Assembly: GCA_964645155.1 (NCBI GenBank)
Contig: CAZYBG010000006.1
Location: 3,244 to 67,243 of the forward strand
Reading direction: 5' to 3'
Length of the DNA stretch: 64,000 nt
Origin: CAZYBG01 sp964645155
Lineage (GTDB): Bacteria; Pseudomonadota; Alphaproteobacteria; Rhodobacterales; Rhodobacteraceae
In this document: positions 25,452-34,308 of the stretch, piece after piece
Layout: the number at the start of each line of letters is the position of its first letter
Position numbering within the stretch: position 1 is the first letter of the stretch
Notes under the pieces: model-generated
What the model saw: the letters and a program-made list of their open reading frames with translations, nothing else
The model's database searches: none
Told to the model about the DNA's origin: nothing
Position numbers and translations under genes: made by a program

Positions 25452-26561
25452 ATGACGACGACGAAGGACCGGGCCGCTGCCGAGCTGCCCCTCGACAGCA
25501 TCCTTGCCGGAGACTGCATCGCCGTGATGCAGGCGCTGCCCGAGGCGTCGGTGGACCTGATCTTCGCCGACCCGCCCTACAACCTCCAGCTCAGGGGAGA
25601 ACTGCACCGCCCCGACAATTCCAGGGTCGACGCGGTCGATGACGGTTGGGACAAGTTCGGCGGCTTTCCCGACTACGACCGCTTCACCCGCGCCTGGCTT
25701 GCCGCCGCGCGGCGCCTTCTGAAGCCGCACGGCGCGATCTGGGTCATCGGATCCTACCACAACATCTTCCGCGTCGGCGCGGCGATGCAGGACGAGGGCT
25801 TCTGGCTTCTCAACGACGTGATCTGGCGCAAGTCGAACCCGATGCCGAACTTCCGCGGCAAGCGGTTCACCAACGCGCACGAGACGCTGATCTGGGCGTC
25901 GAAGGCCGAGGGCGCGCGCTACACCTTCAACTACGACGCGCTGAAGGCGTTGAACGATGGCGTGCAGATGCGGTCGGACTGGACGATCCCGCTCTGCACC
26001 GGCCACGAAAGGCTGAAGGACGAAAACGGCGACAAGGCGCATCCGACGCAGAAGCCCGAGGCGCTGTTGCACCGCGTGCTGGTCGCCACCACCAATCCGG
26101 GCGATGTCGTGCTCGACCCGTTCTTCGGCACCGGAACCACCGGCGCCGTGGCGAAGCTGCTCGGGCGGCGCTGGATCGGCATCGAGCGCGAGGGGGGCTA
26201 CCGCGCCGTCGCCGAGGCGCGGATCGCGCGTATCCGCCGCCTCGACGGCGAGGCGCTGGCCGTGTCGGCCTCGAAGCGGGCCGAGCCGCGCGTGGCGTTC
26301 GGCGAGCTTGTGGAGCGCGGGCTGCTGCGGCCGGGCGAGGTCCTTCTCAGCCCGCGCGGCGACAAGCCGGCGAAGGTCCGCGCCGACGGCACGCTCGCCG
26401 GCGGCACCGCCACCGGCTCGATCCATCAGGTCGGCGCGGCCAACGAAGGCGCGCCCTCGATGAACGGCTGGACCTACTGGCACTTCCGCCGCGAGGGCGT
26501 GCTGGTTCCGATCGACTGGTTCCGCCAGCAGATCCGGGCCGAGATGCGCCCGGACGGCTGA
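25452..26561 (+). CDS. ccrM: Cell-cycle-regulated adenine methyltransferase (GANTC)
   Basis: 369 aa, beta-class N6-adenine methyltransferase. The catalytic motif is DLIFADPPYNLQL near residue 35, followed by DAVDDGWDKF, GAIWVIGSYHNIFRVG, KSNPMPNFRG and the SAM motif DPFFGTGTTGAVA. The C-terminal RAMA-like domain needed for recognition is complete (SKRAEPRVAFGELVERGLL ... NGWTYWHF). The sequence is collinear with Caulobacter CcrM. The start at 25452 (MTTTKDR) fits an AGGGG site; earlier ATG and TTG starts (25422, 25392) are less likely. Confidence 0.95.
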   Translation: MTTTKDRAAAELPLDSILAGDCIAVMQALPEASVDLIFADPPYNLQLRGELHRPDNSRVDAVDDGWDKFGGFPDYDRFTRAWLAAARRLLKPHGAIWVIGSYHNIFRVGAAMQDEGFWLLNDVIWRKSNPMPNFRGKRFTNAHETLIWASKAEGARYTFNYDALKALNDGVQMRSDWTIPLCTGHERLKDENGDKAHPTQKPEALLHRVLVATTNPGDVVLDPFFGTGTTGAVAKLLGRRWIGIEREGGYRAVAEARIARIRRLDGEALAVSASKRAEPRVAFGELVERGLLRPGEVLLSPRGDKPAKVRADGTLAGGTATGSIHQVGAANEGAPSMNGWTYWHFRREGVLVPIDWFRQQIRAEMRPDG

Positions 26562-26584
26562 CCCGGCTTACCGCCGGTGCCCGC

Positions 26585-26646
26585 GGCCCCTTCGGGGGCC
26601 CGGCACTCACCTCGCCCCGCCTCCCCCAGAGGCGGGGCGCTTTCTG
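26585..26646. terminator. Double hairpin, bidirectional terminator between ccrM and the AlkB-like gene
   Basis: First hairpin GGCCCC-TTCG-GGGGCC (26585-26600) with a UUCG tetraloop. The second has a perfect 11-bp stem CGCCCCGCCTC / GAGGCGGGGCG (26613-26623 and 26629-26639) followed by CTTTCT. It sits between convergent genes. Confidence 0.78.
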
Positions 26647-26652
26647 TCCGCC

Positions 26653-27795
26653 TCACGCCCCGCGCGGCAGCGGCAGCTCGCCCCGGTTATAGGGCCCCCA
26701 GTCCTCGATCTCTGGGTAGTGGACCTTGCGCCAGGCGCGGACGCGGGGGTTCATGATCCGGCGCCAGACCGGCGGGTTCATCGCGACGAACACCATAAGC
26801 GGGTAGCCGAGCGGAAGCTGCGGCGCCTCGTCCTCGGCATAGGTCTGCAGCAGCGGAAAGCGCCGGTCGGGCTTGAAGTGGTGGTCCGAATGCCGCTGCA
26901 GGTTGATCAGCAGCCAGTTCGATGCGGTCTGGGCGGCGTTCCAGCTGTGGTGCGGCTTGACATGCTCGTACCTGCCCTCGCCCAGATGCTTGCGCGTCAG
27001 CCCGTAATGCTCGACATAGTTCACCGCTTCGAGCTGCCAGATCGCAACGATCGCCTGATAGGCGAACAGGCCGATGCCGTGCCAGCCGCCGACGGCATAG
27101 GCGAGGCCCAGCATCAGCGCCTGCAGCGCGCCGTAGCGCCAGAACGGGTTGGCCTGATTCCACCACGGCAGGCTCCTGCGTGCCAGCAGCGCCTTCTCCG
27201 CCTTCCAGGCGGAGACGAGGCTCTGCCGCAGGACCCGCGGGAAGAAGCGGTGGAAGCCCTCGTTGTAGCGTGCCGTCACCGGATCGCGGCGCGTGCCGAC
27301 ATGAAGATGGTGGACGCGCAGATGCTCGGACCGGAAGTGCGAGTAGAGCACGGAGGCCAGCAGCAGGTCACCGAGCCAGCGCTCCAGCCGGTTCTTCTGG
27401 TGCATCAGCTCGTGGCTGTAGTTGATGCCGACGGTGCCGGTGATGATCCCGATCCCGAAGAACAGCACGCCGGTCTCGAGCCCCGAGAGATGATCGGCGC
27501 GGGTCACGTACCAGATCGTGCCGAACAGGATCACCATCTGGAGCGGGAACCAGATCAGGGTGAGCAACCGGTACCAGAAAAGCGCATCCTCTGGCGCGTC
27601 GGTATCCGCGTTCCTGGTGTTGAGACCGGTCAGCGCGTCGAGGAACGAGACGACGAAGATCGAGTAGGCCGGGACAAGCGCGGTGAACCAGCCGCCCTGC
27701 GTGGCGCCGATCGCCGCGAGCGGCAGCATGGCCAGAACCAGCCAGAACGGCAGCGCGTGGCGGAACCCGAGCGGTTGGCGGGCGGCGACTGTCAT
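26653..27795 (-). CDS. alkB: AlkB-type membrane di-iron monooxygenase
   Basis: 380 aa, integral membrane. The eight-histidine signature of alkane hydroxylases is visible as NYSHELMHQKN, RSEHLRVHHLHVGT, NYVEHYGLTRK (third box) and LQRHSDHHFKPDRR. It would hydroxylate medium-chain n-alkanes or related hydrocarbons using rubredoxin or ferredoxin. The ATG at 27795 (MTVAARQP) is preferred over an upstream start that runs into mutY. No rubredoxin gene is adjacent; the ferredoxin reductase at 59-60 kb is a conceivable but unproven partner. Confidence 0.88.
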   Translation of the reverse strand: MTVAARQPLGFRHALPFWLVLAMLPLAAIGATQGGWFTALVPAYSIFVVSFLDALTGLNTRNADTDAPEDALFWYRLLTLIWFPLQMVILFGTIWYVTRADHLSGLETGVLFFGIGIITGTVGINYSHELMHQKNRLERWLGDLLLASVLYSHFRSEHLRVHHLHVGTRRDPVTARYNEGFHRFFPRVLRQSLVSAWKAEKALLARRSLPWWNQANPFWRYGALQALMLGLAYAVGGWHGIGLFAYQAIVAIWQLEAVNYVEHYGLTRKHLGEGRYEHVKPHHSWNAAQTASNWLLINLQRHSDHHFKPDRRFPLLQTYAEDEAPQLPLGYPLMVFVAMNPPVWRRIMNPRVRAWRKVHYPEIEDWGPYNRGELPLPRGA

Positions 27796-27848
27796 CCGGC
27801 GGCTCCGACTGTGCGATCGCCCCAGTATGCGTCCGTTCTCGGTATCGC

Positions 27849-28892
27849 TCAACGGGACATGCTGGCGCGGGCGATGTCGTATGCCTTGCGCATCACGGTG
27901 GGCAGGTCGGCGGGGCGGAAGGCGTCCTGCGGCACCAGGCTGCCGCGCAGCGGCGTGCCCGAGGACCGGTCGAGCCGCGACAGCAGGAGCCGCAGGATCA
28001 GGTGGAAATGGGTGAAGGTGTGCCGCACCTCGCCGATATCGCTCCAGTCGGCAGCGACGGGCGGCGGGCCGCCCGCGCCGTCCCAGCCATCGCCCGGAAA
28101 CCCGAGCATGCCGCCCAGGAGGCCGCGGTCAGGGCGGCGCTCGAGGAGGAGCGCACCGTCGCGGTGCGCGATCCAGAGGACGCCCCGGCGCACCGGCTTC
28201 GCGGCCCGGGGCACCTTGCGCGGCAGGCTGGCCGCGAGGCCAAGCGCCCGGGCGCGGCAGGGCTCGCGCCAGGGACATATGCCGCAGGCCGGGCCTCTCG
28301 GGGTGCAGATCGTCGCGCCGAGATCCATCACGGCCTGCGCATGGTCGCCCGGGCGCTCCGCCGGCGTCAGGTGGCCGGCGAGCGCGGTGAGCCGCGGCTT
28401 TGCGGCCGGAAGCGGTTCCTCCACCGCATGGAGGCGGGCCATCACCCGCTCGACATTGCCGTCGACCACCGTCTCGGGCCGGTCGAAGGCGATCGCGGCG
28501 ATGGCGGCGGCGGTGTAGGGGCCGATGCCGGGCAGGGTGCGCAACGCGTCGGCGGTGTCGGGAAACCCGCCGCGGGCGGCCACGGCGCGCGCGCATTTCA
28601 GAAGGTTCCGCGCGCGTGCGTAGTAGCCGAGGCCGGCCCAGGCGGCCATCACCTCGTCGTCGCGCGCGGCGGCGAGCGCCTCGACAGTCGGCCAGCGCGC
28701 GGTGAAGCGGTGGAAGTAGTCGCGGACCGCGGCGACCGTCGTCTGCTGCAGCATCACCTCGGACAGCCAGACCGCATAGGGGTCGGGGCGGCTGCCGGTC
28801 CGGCGGTCGGCCGGCCCGACGCGCCACGGCATGACGCGAGCGTGGCCGTCGTACCAGGCGAGCAGCATCGCGCTCAGATCCTGCTCACGCAA
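27849..28892 (-). CDS. mutY: A/G-specific adenine glycosylase
   Basis: 347 aa. The helix-hairpin-helix glycosylase domain carries SEVMLQQTTVAAV (catalytic Glu), LPGIGPYTAAAIAAIAF and VDGNVERVMAR (catalytic Asp). The iron-sulfur loop is C-x6-C-x2-C-x5-C (CTPRGPACGICPWREPC). A C-terminal NUDIX-like domain follows (RRPDRGLLGGMLGFPG). It removes adenine opposite 8-oxoguanine. The likely start is TTG at 28892, with GGAGG nine bases upstream; an ATG eight codons later is an alternative. Confidence 0.93.
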   Translation of the reverse strand: MREQDLSAMLLAWYDGHARVMPWRVGPADRRTGSRPDPYAVWLSEVMLQQTTVAAVRDYFHRFTARWPTVEALAAARDDEVMAAWAGLGYYARARNLLKCARAVAARGGFPDTADALRTLPGIGPYTAAAIAAIAFDRPETVVDGNVERVMARLHAVEEPLPAAKPRLTALAGHLTPAERPGDHAQAVMDLGATICTPRGPACGICPWREPCRARALGLAASLPRKVPRAAKPVRRGVLWIAHRDGALLLERRPDRGLLGGMLGFPGDGWDGAGGPPPVAADWSDIGEVRHTFTHFHLILRLLLSRLDRSSGTPLRGSLVPQDAFRPADLPTVMRKAYDIARASMSR

Positions 28893-28954
28893 TCTTCATG
28901 GCCTCCCCGACGTTTCGGCTTTTCCGCCAGCGCCCGCGCGGTAGAATAGCGGCA

Positions 28955-29479
28955 ATGAACCGGAAGGACAGGATGCCGGACGCCGGGCGCGACCCCAAGC
29001 GGCGGAGCCGTGGCTTCGAGAGGGCCGCGGGCCTTCTCGCGACGCATATCCGGAAGGCGGGCGAGGGGCGCGGCTTTGCCGTGTCGCGCCTGCTGACCCA
29101 CTGGCCCGAGGTCGTGGGCGAGGACATCGCGGCGCTGGCCCGCCCGGTCCGGGTGACCTACGGCCGCGAAGGCTTCGGCGCGACCCTGACGCTCCTGGTG
29201 ACCGGCGCGGCCGCGCCGCTCGTCCAGATGCGCCTTCCCGACATCCGCGACCGGGTGAACGCCTGCTACGGCTATGCGGCCATCTCGCACCTGAAGGTCA
29301 CGCAGACGGCCGCCGAAGGCTTCGCCGAGGCCGCGGCGCCCTATGCGGCTGTGCCGCCGCGCAGCGCCGCGGGGGCGACCGAAGTGTCGCGCGCCACCAC
29401 CACCGCCGCCGACGTGGCCGATACGGGGCTGCGCGAGGCGCTGGAACGGCTCGGCCGGAACGTGTTGTCGAAACCCTGA
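28955..29479 (+). CDS. DUF721 domain protein (DciA-like)
   Basis: 174 aa. The DUF721 core is visible (LLTHWPEVVGEDIAALARPVRVTYGREGFGATLTLLV, followed by a C-terminal NACYGYAAISHLKV segment). Members relate to DciA, a bacterial replicative helicase loader, but that role is known for only part of the family. It is divergent from mutY across about 60 bp and leads, 22 bp before the next start, into the DsbA-like gene, the typical mutY/DUF721/thioredoxin-like order in Rhodobacterales. Confidence 0.78.
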   Translation: MNRKDRMPDAGRDPKRRSRGFERAAGLLATHIRKAGEGRGFAVSRLLTHWPEVVGEDIAALARPVRVTYGREGFGATLTLLVTGAAAPLVQMRLPDIRDRVNACYGYAAISHLKVTQTAAEGFAEAAAPYAAVPPRSAAGATEVSRATTTAADVADTGLREALERLGRNVLSKP

Positions 29480-29501
29480 ACAGAACCCTCAAGAGGCAGA
29501 C

Positions 29502-30203
29502 ATGCACAGACGCCACCTTCTCGCCATGCTCGGGCTCGGCACCGTCGCCGGGGGAGGGGCGGGCTGGCTCCTGACCCGCCCGAACCAGACGGCCTTCACC
29601 CTTGCCGCGGTCGCCCAGACCGAGGCCGCGCCCGATGCTGCGCCCGACAATGCGGCCGAAACTGCCCCCGGGGCGGTCACCGTCGAGGACATGGCGCTGG
29701 GGCCGGAGGATGCGAAGGTCACCGTGATCGAGTACGCCTCGTTCACCTGCCCGCATTGCGCGGCCTTCCACGCCGACGTCTATCCGCAGATCAAGGCGAA
29801 CTACATCGACACCGGCAAGATCCGCTTCGTCCACCGCGAGGTCTATTTCGACCGGTTCGGCCTCTGGGCGGCGATGGTGGCGCGCTGCGGCGGGCCCGAC
29901 CGGTACTTCGGCATTGCGGATCTGATCTACGAGTCCCAGCGCGACTGGGCCGGAGGCAGCGATCCCGGAACGATTGCCAACAGCCTGCGCACCCTCGGCA
30001 AGACGGCCGGGCTGACCGAGGAGCAGCTCGAGGCCTGCATGTCGGACGGCGCGCAGGCCGAGGCGCTGGTTGCCGCGTACCAGCAGAATGCCGAGCGCGA
30101 CGCGATCAATTCCACACCCTCGTTCATCATCGACGGCGAGAAGTACTCGAACATGAGCTACGCGGACTTCGCCGCGATCCTCGACGAGAAGCTCGCGAGC
30201 TGA
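29502..30203 (+). CDS. DsbA-family thiol-disulfide oxidoreductase
   Basis: 233 aa. An N-terminal twin-arginine-free signal segment (MHRRHLLAMLGLGTVAGGGAGWLL) is followed by an Ala/Pro-rich linker and a thioredoxin fold with the redox motif C-P-H-C in YASFTCPHCAAFH. The HREVYFDRFGLWAAMVARC segment and the cis-Pro in NSTPSFIIDGEKY are typical of DsbA/Com1-like proteins. It would introduce or shuffle disulfides in the periplasm. A further Cys pair may be structural. Confidence 0.88.
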   Translation: MHRRHLLAMLGLGTVAGGGAGWLLTRPNQTAFTLAAVAQTEAAPDAAPDNAAETAPGAVTVEDMALGPEDAKVTVIEYASFTCPHCAAFHADVYPQIKANYIDTGKIRFVHREVYFDRFGLWAAMVARCGGPDRYFGIADLIYESQRDWAGGSDPGTIANSLRTLGKTAGLTEEQLEACMSDGAQAEALVAAYQQNAERDAINSTPSFIIDGEKYSNMSYADFAAILDEKLAS

Positions 30204-30222
30204 TCGGCCGGAGATGCCGCGC

Positions 30223-31215
30223 TCAGCCGGCGAGGAGCCGGTCCAGCGCGGCATCTAGCGGCGACCAGTCCTCGAGCTCGAGCCGGACGGGAAACGCGAG
30301 CACTTGCGGCCGGAAGGCGGCAGGCAGGCGGACGGCGTCCTTCTCGGTGGTGACGAGTTGGGCGTTGAGCTGTCGCGCCATGGCGTCGAGCCGCTGCAAC
30401 AGCGGCTCAGCGAGGGGCTGGTGGTCGTCGAGCGCCACGGTGTCCGCAAGGTCGGCGCCTTCGGCGCGCAGGCTTGCGAAGAACTTTTCGGGGTGGCCGA
30501 TCCCGGCGAAGGCAACCAGCCGCACGCCCCGCCAGGTCATGCCGGTCTCCAGCGGGCGGAGCGCGCCAGTCAGGTGCGGAACGCCGATGTGCGCGCCCCA
30601 GGTCGCGTGGAACCGGGCCTGCTGATCGGCCGGCCCGATCGAAAGGACGAGGTCGGCGCGCTTCAGCCCCTCGGCCACCGGTTCGCGCAGGGGGCCTGCG
30701 GGAATGACCCGGCCGTTGCCGAAGCCGATGCCCGCATCGACCACGACCAGGGCAAGGTCGCGGATCAGCGCGGGGTTCTGGAAACCGTCATCGAGAAGGA
30801 TTGCGCCCGCCCCGGCAGCGACGGCGGCCTCGGCCCCGGCGCGCCGGTCCCGTGCCACCCAGGTGGGCGCGAAGGCAGCAACCAGAAGCGGCTCGTCCCC
30901 GACCTCGGCCGCACGGTGGCGCCGGATGTCGACGCGGACCGGCCCGGCGAGGCTGCCGCCATAGCCGCGGGACACGACGTGAACGGCGACCCCGCGCGGC
31001 ATGAGGCGCTGGGCCAGGGCGATCACCGTCGGTGTCTTTCCGGTGCCGCCGGCGTTGAGGTTTCCGACGCAGATCACCGGAACCGGCAGGCGCAGCCCGG
31101 GCCGGCGCACGCGCCAGGCCGTTGCCGCCGCATAGAGCGCGGCGGGCGGCGCCAGCGCGCGGGCCTGCCATGCCGGCCGCCCGGGCGGCGTGAACCAGAA
31201 GCCCGGCGGCCGCAT
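30223..31215 (-). CDS. lpxK: Tetraacyldisaccharide 4'-kinase
   Basis: 330 aa. The Walker A motif is NLNAGGTGKTPT near residue 52, followed by SRGYGGSLAG, VGDEPLLVA, ILLDDGFQNP and LVTTEKDAVRLP, all LpxK landmarks. It phosphorylates the lipid A precursor at the 4' position at the inner membrane. The start MRPPGFWFTPPG overlaps the waaA stop (TGATG), so the two genes are co-translated. Confidence 0.95.
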   Translation of the reverse strand: MRPPGFWFTPPGRPAWQARALAPPAALYAAATAWRVRRPGLRLPVPVICVGNLNAGGTGKTPTVIALAQRLMPRGVAVHVVSRGYGGSLAGPVRVDIRRHRAAEVGDEPLLVAAFAPTWVARDRRAGAEAAVAAGAGAILLDDGFQNPALIRDLALVVVDAGIGFGNGRVIPAGPLREPVAEGLKRADLVLSIGPADQQARFHATWGAHIGVPHLTGALRPLETGMTWRGVRLVAFAGIGHPEKFFASLRAEGADLADTVALDDHQPLAEPLLQRLDAMARQLNAQLVTTEKDAVRLPAAFRPQVLAFPVRLELEDWSPLDAALDRLLAG

Positions 31216-32492
31216 CAGGCGGGCGCGCCGGCCAGCGCGTTGCCGATCAGCGTCCGGATCCGCTCGTAGGTATCCGCCCCGCCGGTCGAGACGCGCCAGG
31301 CGGCATGGGCCATCGTCGCCGCCCGGTCGGGCGAGAGCAGCTCGGCGACCGCGTCGCCAAGCTCGGCATCGCTGCGCAGCGCCCGGCAGGCATTGGCCTC
31401 GGCTAAGCGCCGGTAGAGGGCGGCGTACTGCCCCGTCTCGGGGCCGTGCAGGATCGCCGAGCCGAGCCCCGCGGGCTCGTGCGGCGAACGGCTGCCGCCG
31501 CCGGCCGGATCGAGCGTGCCGCCCATGAACGTCATCGGCGCGAGCCGGTACCAGAGCCCGAGCTCGCCCTCCGCGTCGGCGATGAAGATCTGCGTCGCGG
31601 TGCCCGGGTCGCCCTCGACCGATCGCAGCGCGACGGTGAGGTCCTGCTCGGCCAGCGCGGCGGCCAGCGCCGGCCCGCGGCCCGGCGTGGCGGGAACGAG
31701 GATCAGGAGCAGCCGGTGCGCCAGCCGCGCCGCCACCCGGTGCGCCGCGACGACCGCCGCCTCCTCGGCCTGCGTGACGCAGGCCGCGAGCCAGACAGGG
31801 CGCGCCTTGAGCAGGTCGGCCAGCGCATCGCGTTCCCGCAGGTTGCACTCCGGCGGCGGCCCGTCCTGCGCAAGCGGCCCGGTCACCTCGACCGAGTCCG
31901 GATCGGCCCCGACCCCGACAAGCAAGCGTGCCGCGGGGTCGTCGGTCGCGAGGATCCAGGGAAAGACCCGCAGCGTCGCCCGCGCCAGCCGCGGCCAGCC
32001 GCGCCAGCCGCGGATCGGATCGGGTGCGCCCGCGGCATCGACAAGCGCGATCGGCACCCGCCTGGCCGCCGCCGCGTGGATCAGCGCGGGCCGCAGCGTC
32101 GCGCCGGCCCAGATGCCGACATCGGGGCGCCAGTGGTCGAGGAACGCCGCGATCGCACGGCTCGATTCGTCGGGCGTGAACTGGTGCAGCGTCCGCGGCG
32201 GCAGCGGCCCGGGGATCGGCGCTTCCGACGTCATCAGGAATGACGCCTCGGCCGCGTCCTCGGCCAGGCGCCGCGCGAGGTCTACCACCGGGCCGGCCTG
32301 CCCCGGCCCGGCGGCATGGAGCCAGACGAGCGGGCCCTCGGGCCGCCGCAGGCCCGGCTGCCCCAGCCGCTCGGCCAGACGCGCCGCCTCGGTGCCGCCG
32401 CGGGCCATCTCGCCCGCGATCCGCCGCCGCGCCGCCGGCGCGCCGAGCGCGGTCAGCGACAGGTACGCGATCAGGCCCGGCGGGCGGCTCAT
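31215..32492 (-). CDS. waaA: Kdo transferase-like protein
   Basis: 425 aa with the two-domain GT-B layout of 3-deoxy-D-manno-octulosonate transferase: N-terminal segment VWLHAAGPGQAGP, then FTPDESSRAIAAFLDHWRPDVGIWAGATLRP and C-terminal FMGGTLDP... HEPAGLGSAILHGPETG. The position normally held by the catalytic Glu in HAxSxGE is Gln65 here. It would transfer Kdo from CMP-Kdo to lipid IVA at the inner membrane, consistent with the lpxK and DUF4170 neighbours. Because of the Glu-to-Gln change, activity cannot be taken for granted. Confidence 0.82.
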   Translation of the reverse strand: MSRPPGLIAYLSLTALGAPAARRRIAGEMARGGTEAARLAERLGQPGLRRPEGPLVWLHAAGPGQAGPVVDLARRLAEDAAEASFLMTSEAPIPGPLPPRTLHQFTPDESSRAIAAFLDHWRPDVGIWAGATLRPALIHAAAARRVPIALVDAAGAPDPIRGWRGWPRLARATLRVFPWILATDDPAARLLVGVGADPDSVEVTGPLAQDGPPPECNLRERDALADLLKARPVWLAACVTQAEEAAVVAAHRVAARLAHRLLLILVPATPGRGPALAAALAEQDLTVALRSVEGDPGTATQIFIADAEGELGLWYRLAPMTFMGGTLDPAGGGSRSPHEPAGLGSAILHGPETGQYAALYRRLAEANACRALRSDAELGDAVAELLSPDRAATMAHAAWRVSTGGADTYERIRTLIGNALAGAPA

Positions 32493-32503
32493 GGCGCTCG
32501 CGC

Positions 32504-32749
32504 TCAGCCGCCCAGCTCTTCGGTTGCGCCCGCGGGCGCGGCCTCGTCGCGCAGCCGGTGCAGGTGCGCGATGAAGTAGCGCATGTGCGCGTCGTCGACG
32601 GTCCGCTGCGCCTCGGCCTTCCAGGCCGCATAGGCCGAGCCGTAGTCGGGGTAGATGCCAACGACATGGATGTCGTTTACGTTGCGGAAGACGGTCTTCG
32701 AGGGGTCGGAAAGCTCGCCGCCAAAGACGAGATGGAGGCGCTGCGGCAT
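32504..32749 (-). CDS. DUF4170 domain protein
   Basis: 81 aa from the ATG at 32749 (MPQRLHLVFGGELSD). The segment FRNVNDIHVVGIYPDYGSAYAAWKAEAQRTVDDAHMRYFIAHLHRL is characteristic of DUF4170, a small cytoplasmic protein found next to lipid A and Kdo genes in alphaproteobacteria. The gene lies 11 bp upstream of waaA. Molecular role unknown. Confidence 0.85.
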   Translation of the reverse strand: MPQRLHLVFGGELSDPSKTVFRNVNDIHVVGIYPDYGSAYAAWKAEAQRTVDDAHMRYFIAHLHRLRDEAAPAGATEELGG

Positions 32750-32821
32750 CGCGGAAATCCTTCTTGCTCGGGGCTCGCGCGGCACCCTACGCCTTGGCGC
32801 GTCCCGGTCAAGGCGCAGGCG

Positions 32822-33469
32822 TCAGAACGGGCAGGCGGCCGAGAAGCTCATGCCCTTGCCGCCGTCGGGGTGGCGCAGCCGCAGGCTTTCCGAATGGAGC
32901 ATCAGCCGCGGCCGGTCCCGCGCGGCACCTTCGGCATAGAGCGGATCGCCGAGGATCGGGTGCCCCAGCGCCAGCATGTGGACCCTGAGCTGGTGGCTGC
33001 GGCCGGTATGCGGGTAGAGCCGCAGCCGCGTCGTCCCGTCGCCCTCGCGGCGCACGACGCGCCAGTCGGTCTGCGCCGGGCGCCCGTCGGCATGGTCGAC
33101 CTTCTGGCGCGGCCGGTTCGGCCAGTCGACGGCAAGGGGCAGTTCGACAGTGCCGGTATCCCCGGCCACATGGCCCCAGACGCGCGCGACATAGGTCTTC
33201 CTGACGTGGCGCCGCTCGAACTGGAGGCCGAGATGCCGCTGGGCGGCCGGTGTCAGCGCGAAGACCATGACTCCCGATGTGTCGCGATCCAGCCGGTGGA
33301 CGAGGAGGGCTTCGGGAAACGCCGCCTGCACGCGCGCGATGAGGCAGTCGGCAAGGTGCTCGCCCTTCCCGGGAACGGACAGAAGGCCCGCGGGCTTGTT
33401 GACCACCAGAATGGCATGATCGCGGTGGATCACGTCGAGCGGCGTGTCGGGCGGCGCGTAGGAGTCCAT
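32822..33469 (-). CDS. RluA-family 23S rRNA/tRNA pseudouridine synthase
   Basis: 215 aa. The catalytic motif is VHRLDRDTSGVMVFAL, with the nucleophilic Asp in HRLD-R-D-TSG; KPAGLLSVPGKG lies upstream and GRSHQLRVHMLALGHPILGDPLY downstream, the standard RluA order. There is no S4 domain, as expected for a short RluA/RluC-like enzyme. The start at 33469 (MDSYAPPDT) is chosen; an ATG 12 codons earlier is possible. The target uridine cannot be predicted. Confidence 0.85.
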   Translation of the reverse strand: MDSYAPPDTPLDVIHRDHAILVVNKPAGLLSVPGKGEHLADCLIARVQAAFPEALLVHRLDRDTSGVMVFALTPAAQRHLGLQFERRHVRKTYVARVWGHVAGDTGTVELPLAVDWPNRPRQKVDHADGRPAQTDWRVVRREGDGTTRLRLYPHTGRSHQLRVHMLALGHPILGDPLYAEGAARDRPRLMLHSESLRLRHPDGGKGMSFSAACPF

Positions 33470-33537
33470 CGCCGGGGGATAGCGGCTCGCGCCCGGCGCG
33501 TCCATCACGGCACGCTTGCGCCGCCGCCCCGGGCCGG

Positions 33538-34308
33538 CTACCCGCCCGGCGACTGTGGCAGGCCATCGTCGATCGTGTAGTAGTCGCCGCCGTCGGCGAC
33601 GAAGATATGGCCGCTGAGCGTGCCGCCGGTCGGTCCCTCGATCGCGCCGGCCTCGATCGAGAACGCGCCGTCCGCCGCCCGGAACCACAGCGAGGATCCG
33701 CAGCGCGCGCAGAACCCGCGCCGCCCGCCGCCCGGCGTGACGTACTCGGCCAGCGTGTCGCGGGCGATCCACTGCACCATCGTCTCTTCGGCGTCGAACG
33801 AGGCGGCGTAGTGGCCCGAGAGCTTGCGGCACTGGGTGCAGTGACAGGCGGTGATCTCTCCCGCCGGACCGGGCAGGGTGAAGCGACAGGCCCCGCAGAG
33901 GCAGGTGCCCTGCAGGGTGGCCGGCGCCGCCGACGCGGCCGGCGGCGGGCCTTCGGGAGAGTAGTAGTCCGCCGCATCGCCACCGAAGCAGTGTGCCGCC
34001 ACGACGAGGCCGGTGGACCCGCTGAGCGCGCCGGCCGCGAACGCCATGCGCGGCGCGTCGAGCGGCGCCCAGAACAGGCTCGCGCCGCAGGTCCTGCAGA
34101 AGCCGCGGCAGGCCGACGGCGAGGACTGGTACCAGGCGAGGCCGTCGTCCCGCGTGACGTGGAGCCGCTCGAGCGGTACCGAGGTTGCCGCCCAGCAGTG
34201 GCCCGAACTGCGGCGGCACTGCGTGCAGTGGCAGACGAGCACGTCGCGCAGCGGCCCCTCGGCCGCGAACGTCACGGCCCCGCAGAGGCACGCGCCCTCG
34301 TGCATCAT
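33538..34308 (-). CDS. Tandem GFA-domain protein coupled to crtC
   Basis: 256 aa made of two consecutive GFA (glutathione-dependent formaldehyde-activating enzyme-like) zinc domains. Domain 1 runs from about residue 5 (ACLCGAVTF, CHCTQCRRSSG, FCRTCGASLFW, then DAADYYSPEG). Domain 2 runs from about 133 (TCLCGACRF, CHCTQCRKLSG, FCARCGSSLWF, then DGGDYYTIDDG). Each retains the Cys-x-Cys, Cys-x2-Cys and Cys-x2-Cys zinc ligands. Single-domain proteins are the norm. Its ATG overlaps the crtC stop (ATGA), so it is read with the carotenoid genes. The substrate is unknown. Confidence 0.82.
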   Translation of the reverse strand: MMHEGACLCGAVTFAAEGPLRDVLVCHCTQCRRSSGHCWAATSVPLERLHVTRDDGLAWYQSSPSACRGFCRTCGASLFWAPLDAPRMAFAAGALSGSTGLVVAAHCFGGDAADYYSPEGPPPAASAAPATLQGTCLCGACRFTLPGPAGEITACHCTQCRKLSGHYAASFDAEETMVQWIARDTLAEYVTPGGGRRGFCARCGSSLWFRAADGAFSIEAGAIEGPTGGTLSGHIFVADGGDYYTIDDGLPQSPGG

